64,000 nt of DNA, from the NCBI GenBank assembly GCA_022749755.1, contig CM040443.1, positions 5,929,191 through 5,993,190 of the forward strand, written 5' to 3'. Position numbers and translations under genes: made by a program. The notes below the pieces were generated by a model. That model ran no database searches and had not been told where the DNA came from. It saw nothing but the letters and a program-made list of their open reading frames with translations. Below are positions 62,968 through 64,000 of this stretch, one piece after another. The first letter of the stretch is position 1. Every line of letters begins with the position of its first letter. This stretch comes from Azadirachta indica. Lineage: Eukaryota > Streptophyta > Magnoliopsida > Sapindales > Meliaceae.

Positions 62968-64000
62968 GTGAGTGTGAGATTGAAAAATATTTGAGTTTTA
63001 TAAAGAATTCCGAGTTGGTGATATTTTTGGAAAGCTTTGAACGTAGTGTGTGGTCTAATTTCATTTGTGGTATAGTTGCGTTGAACTTGAAGCTTAAAAT
63101 GTTTACAGGTTGAGTTCTAACTCGGTTTGCGATAATTATTGGATTATTGCCTGTTTCTATGCATTGGAAGTGTGACTGCCTTGGTTATTACTTAATTACT
63201 TATTTGTGCACTGTAAGAATTTCATTGTAGTCACATTATTTTGTGCAGATTCTAGTATTATGTATTAGCGTGTGTGTGCCCTACTGATCAACCATCTGTA
63301 GTAGCAATGAAGTATGATAGCAGTTGAAAGTATCTTTAGTTTAGGAGGGTTCGAGTGAGCAATCATAGTCCAGTGGTATGTTGTCACTTTGGATTGTAAA
63401 AATTTGATGACTTGTGCTGCATCTATTGCAATCTTTTAGTGTGATTCTCTGATAGAGATGAAATTTTACTGCTTTTCTTGTCAATTTCTTGGAAGTGTGC
63501 TTTTAGTATTGTAGGTCGTGCATTTTTGGTTACTTGATGAAAAGTGGTTATGATTCTATATTACTGGATTATGATTACTCACTTGAACTCTCAATCCTAA
63601 ATGATACTTTCACCTTTGATCATAATTCATTACCACTACAGATGGTTGATCAGCGGGCCACACGTGTTAATATGGAATTGAAGAATCTTCAGCAAAATAA
63701 TGCACAATTATGATGAAAAGTTGATGACATTGCTGCATCTATTGCAATCTTTTAGCGTGTTTCTCTGATAGAGATGGAATTTTACAGCTTTTCTCGTGAA
63801 TTTCTTCAAAGGGTGTGTTTAGTTGGAATTTTGTCCCAAGTAGAGAAATTTCAAAATGTATAATTACTTTGTTTCGCTTAATCCTTGAATGAATTTTAAG
63901 CTGCATTTTCCGTGTAACCACTACTTTGAAGCTCCTTTTGATAATTCTTGGTTGCAGTTTATGCTATGTATTTAAGTTTTTTATTCTTTCATAATCTTTT
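62968..64000 (+). other. Intron of the truncated gene
   Basis: After the donor at 62967 the sequence is T-rich, as expected of an intron. A possible small exon with an AG acceptor starts at 63643 (MVDQRATRVNMELKNLQQNN) but reaches a stop after 23 codons, so it is not accepted. Confidence 0.45.
63404..63805. repeat. Direct duplication (~86 bp) in the intron
   Basis: Copies at 63404-63490 and 63721-63805 share ttgatgac.t..tgctgcat, ctattgcaatcttttag, and ctctgatagagatg.aatttta. They are about 317 bp apart, with about ten differences. Confidence 0.85.

Noticed and set aside
63643..63714. Small exon after the acceptor at 63642 (23 codons then stop)
   Set aside because: It ends in a stop without recognisable sequence and lies next to a local duplication, so it is probably intronic.
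1..64000. tRNA, rRNA, microRNA hairpins, CRISPR
   Set aside because: A read-through for tRNA box motifs and well-known plant microRNA sequences found none; a covariance-model search would be needed to exclude them.

Overview
The window is nuclear DNA from a flowering plant, probably a core eudicot. The genes have GT-AG introns, the intergenic DNA is very AT-rich, and there is a plastid-targeted class I aldolase, LRK10-like receptor kinases, a plant RING-H2 ligase and a PHL/SPT20-like gene. Rosid placement is only an impression. No tRNA, rRNA, CRISPR or prokaryotic feature was seen.

Layout. (1) About 0.7-18.3 kb is a cluster of five LRK10-like receptor kinases (GUB_WAK ectodomain, membrane span, non-RD kinase), here called A-E. 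A, B and C lie on the minus strand, D and E on the plus strand. A, C and D form one subtype (three coding exons); B and E form another (two coding exons). The order B- C- D+ E+ is mirror symmetric, so the cluster looks like an inverted duplication plus an extra tandem copy (A). C, D and E are intact. A carries a one-base expansion in a homopolymer, and B carries a frameshift after the signal peptide plus a nonsense codon in the kinase. (2) 20.3-20.9 kb: an intronless RHA2-like RING-H2 E3 ligase (minus), with a long (AAT)n/(ATT)n inverted microsatellite upstream. (3) 21.2-30.8 kb: AT-rich DNA in which I find no supported gene. (4) 30.8-36.4 kb: a nine-exon PKHD-type 2-oxoglutarate/Fe(II) dioxygenase (minus). 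(5) 38.2-48.3 kb: a twelve-exon PHL-like protein (minus) of about 1,895 residues, with an SPT20-like N-terminus. Its giant exon holds three different tandem-repeat arrays, the last exon holds a fourth, and a repeat-bearing upstream ORF ends just before its start codon. (6) 48.5-58.0 kb: AT-rich DNA with MITE-like remnants and one GC-richer island. (7) 58.0-61.2 kb: a complete six-exon plastidial fructose-bisphosphate aldolase of FBA3 type (plus). (8) 62.7 kb to the end: the first exon of an unidentified gene, truncated by the window.

The kinases probably act as one local family in surface perception or defence. The other genes are housekeeping or regulatory and need not be functionally linked. 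I found no clearly undescribed biological system. The most interesting items are the mirror-image kinase cluster with its decaying copies, the multi-array repeat architecture of the PHL-like protein and its upstream ORF, and the recurrent local duplications inside introns (one copying a 3' splice-site region). Exon boundaries were placed by hand from GT/AG signals, reading phase and similarity among the copies; no transcript data were available.
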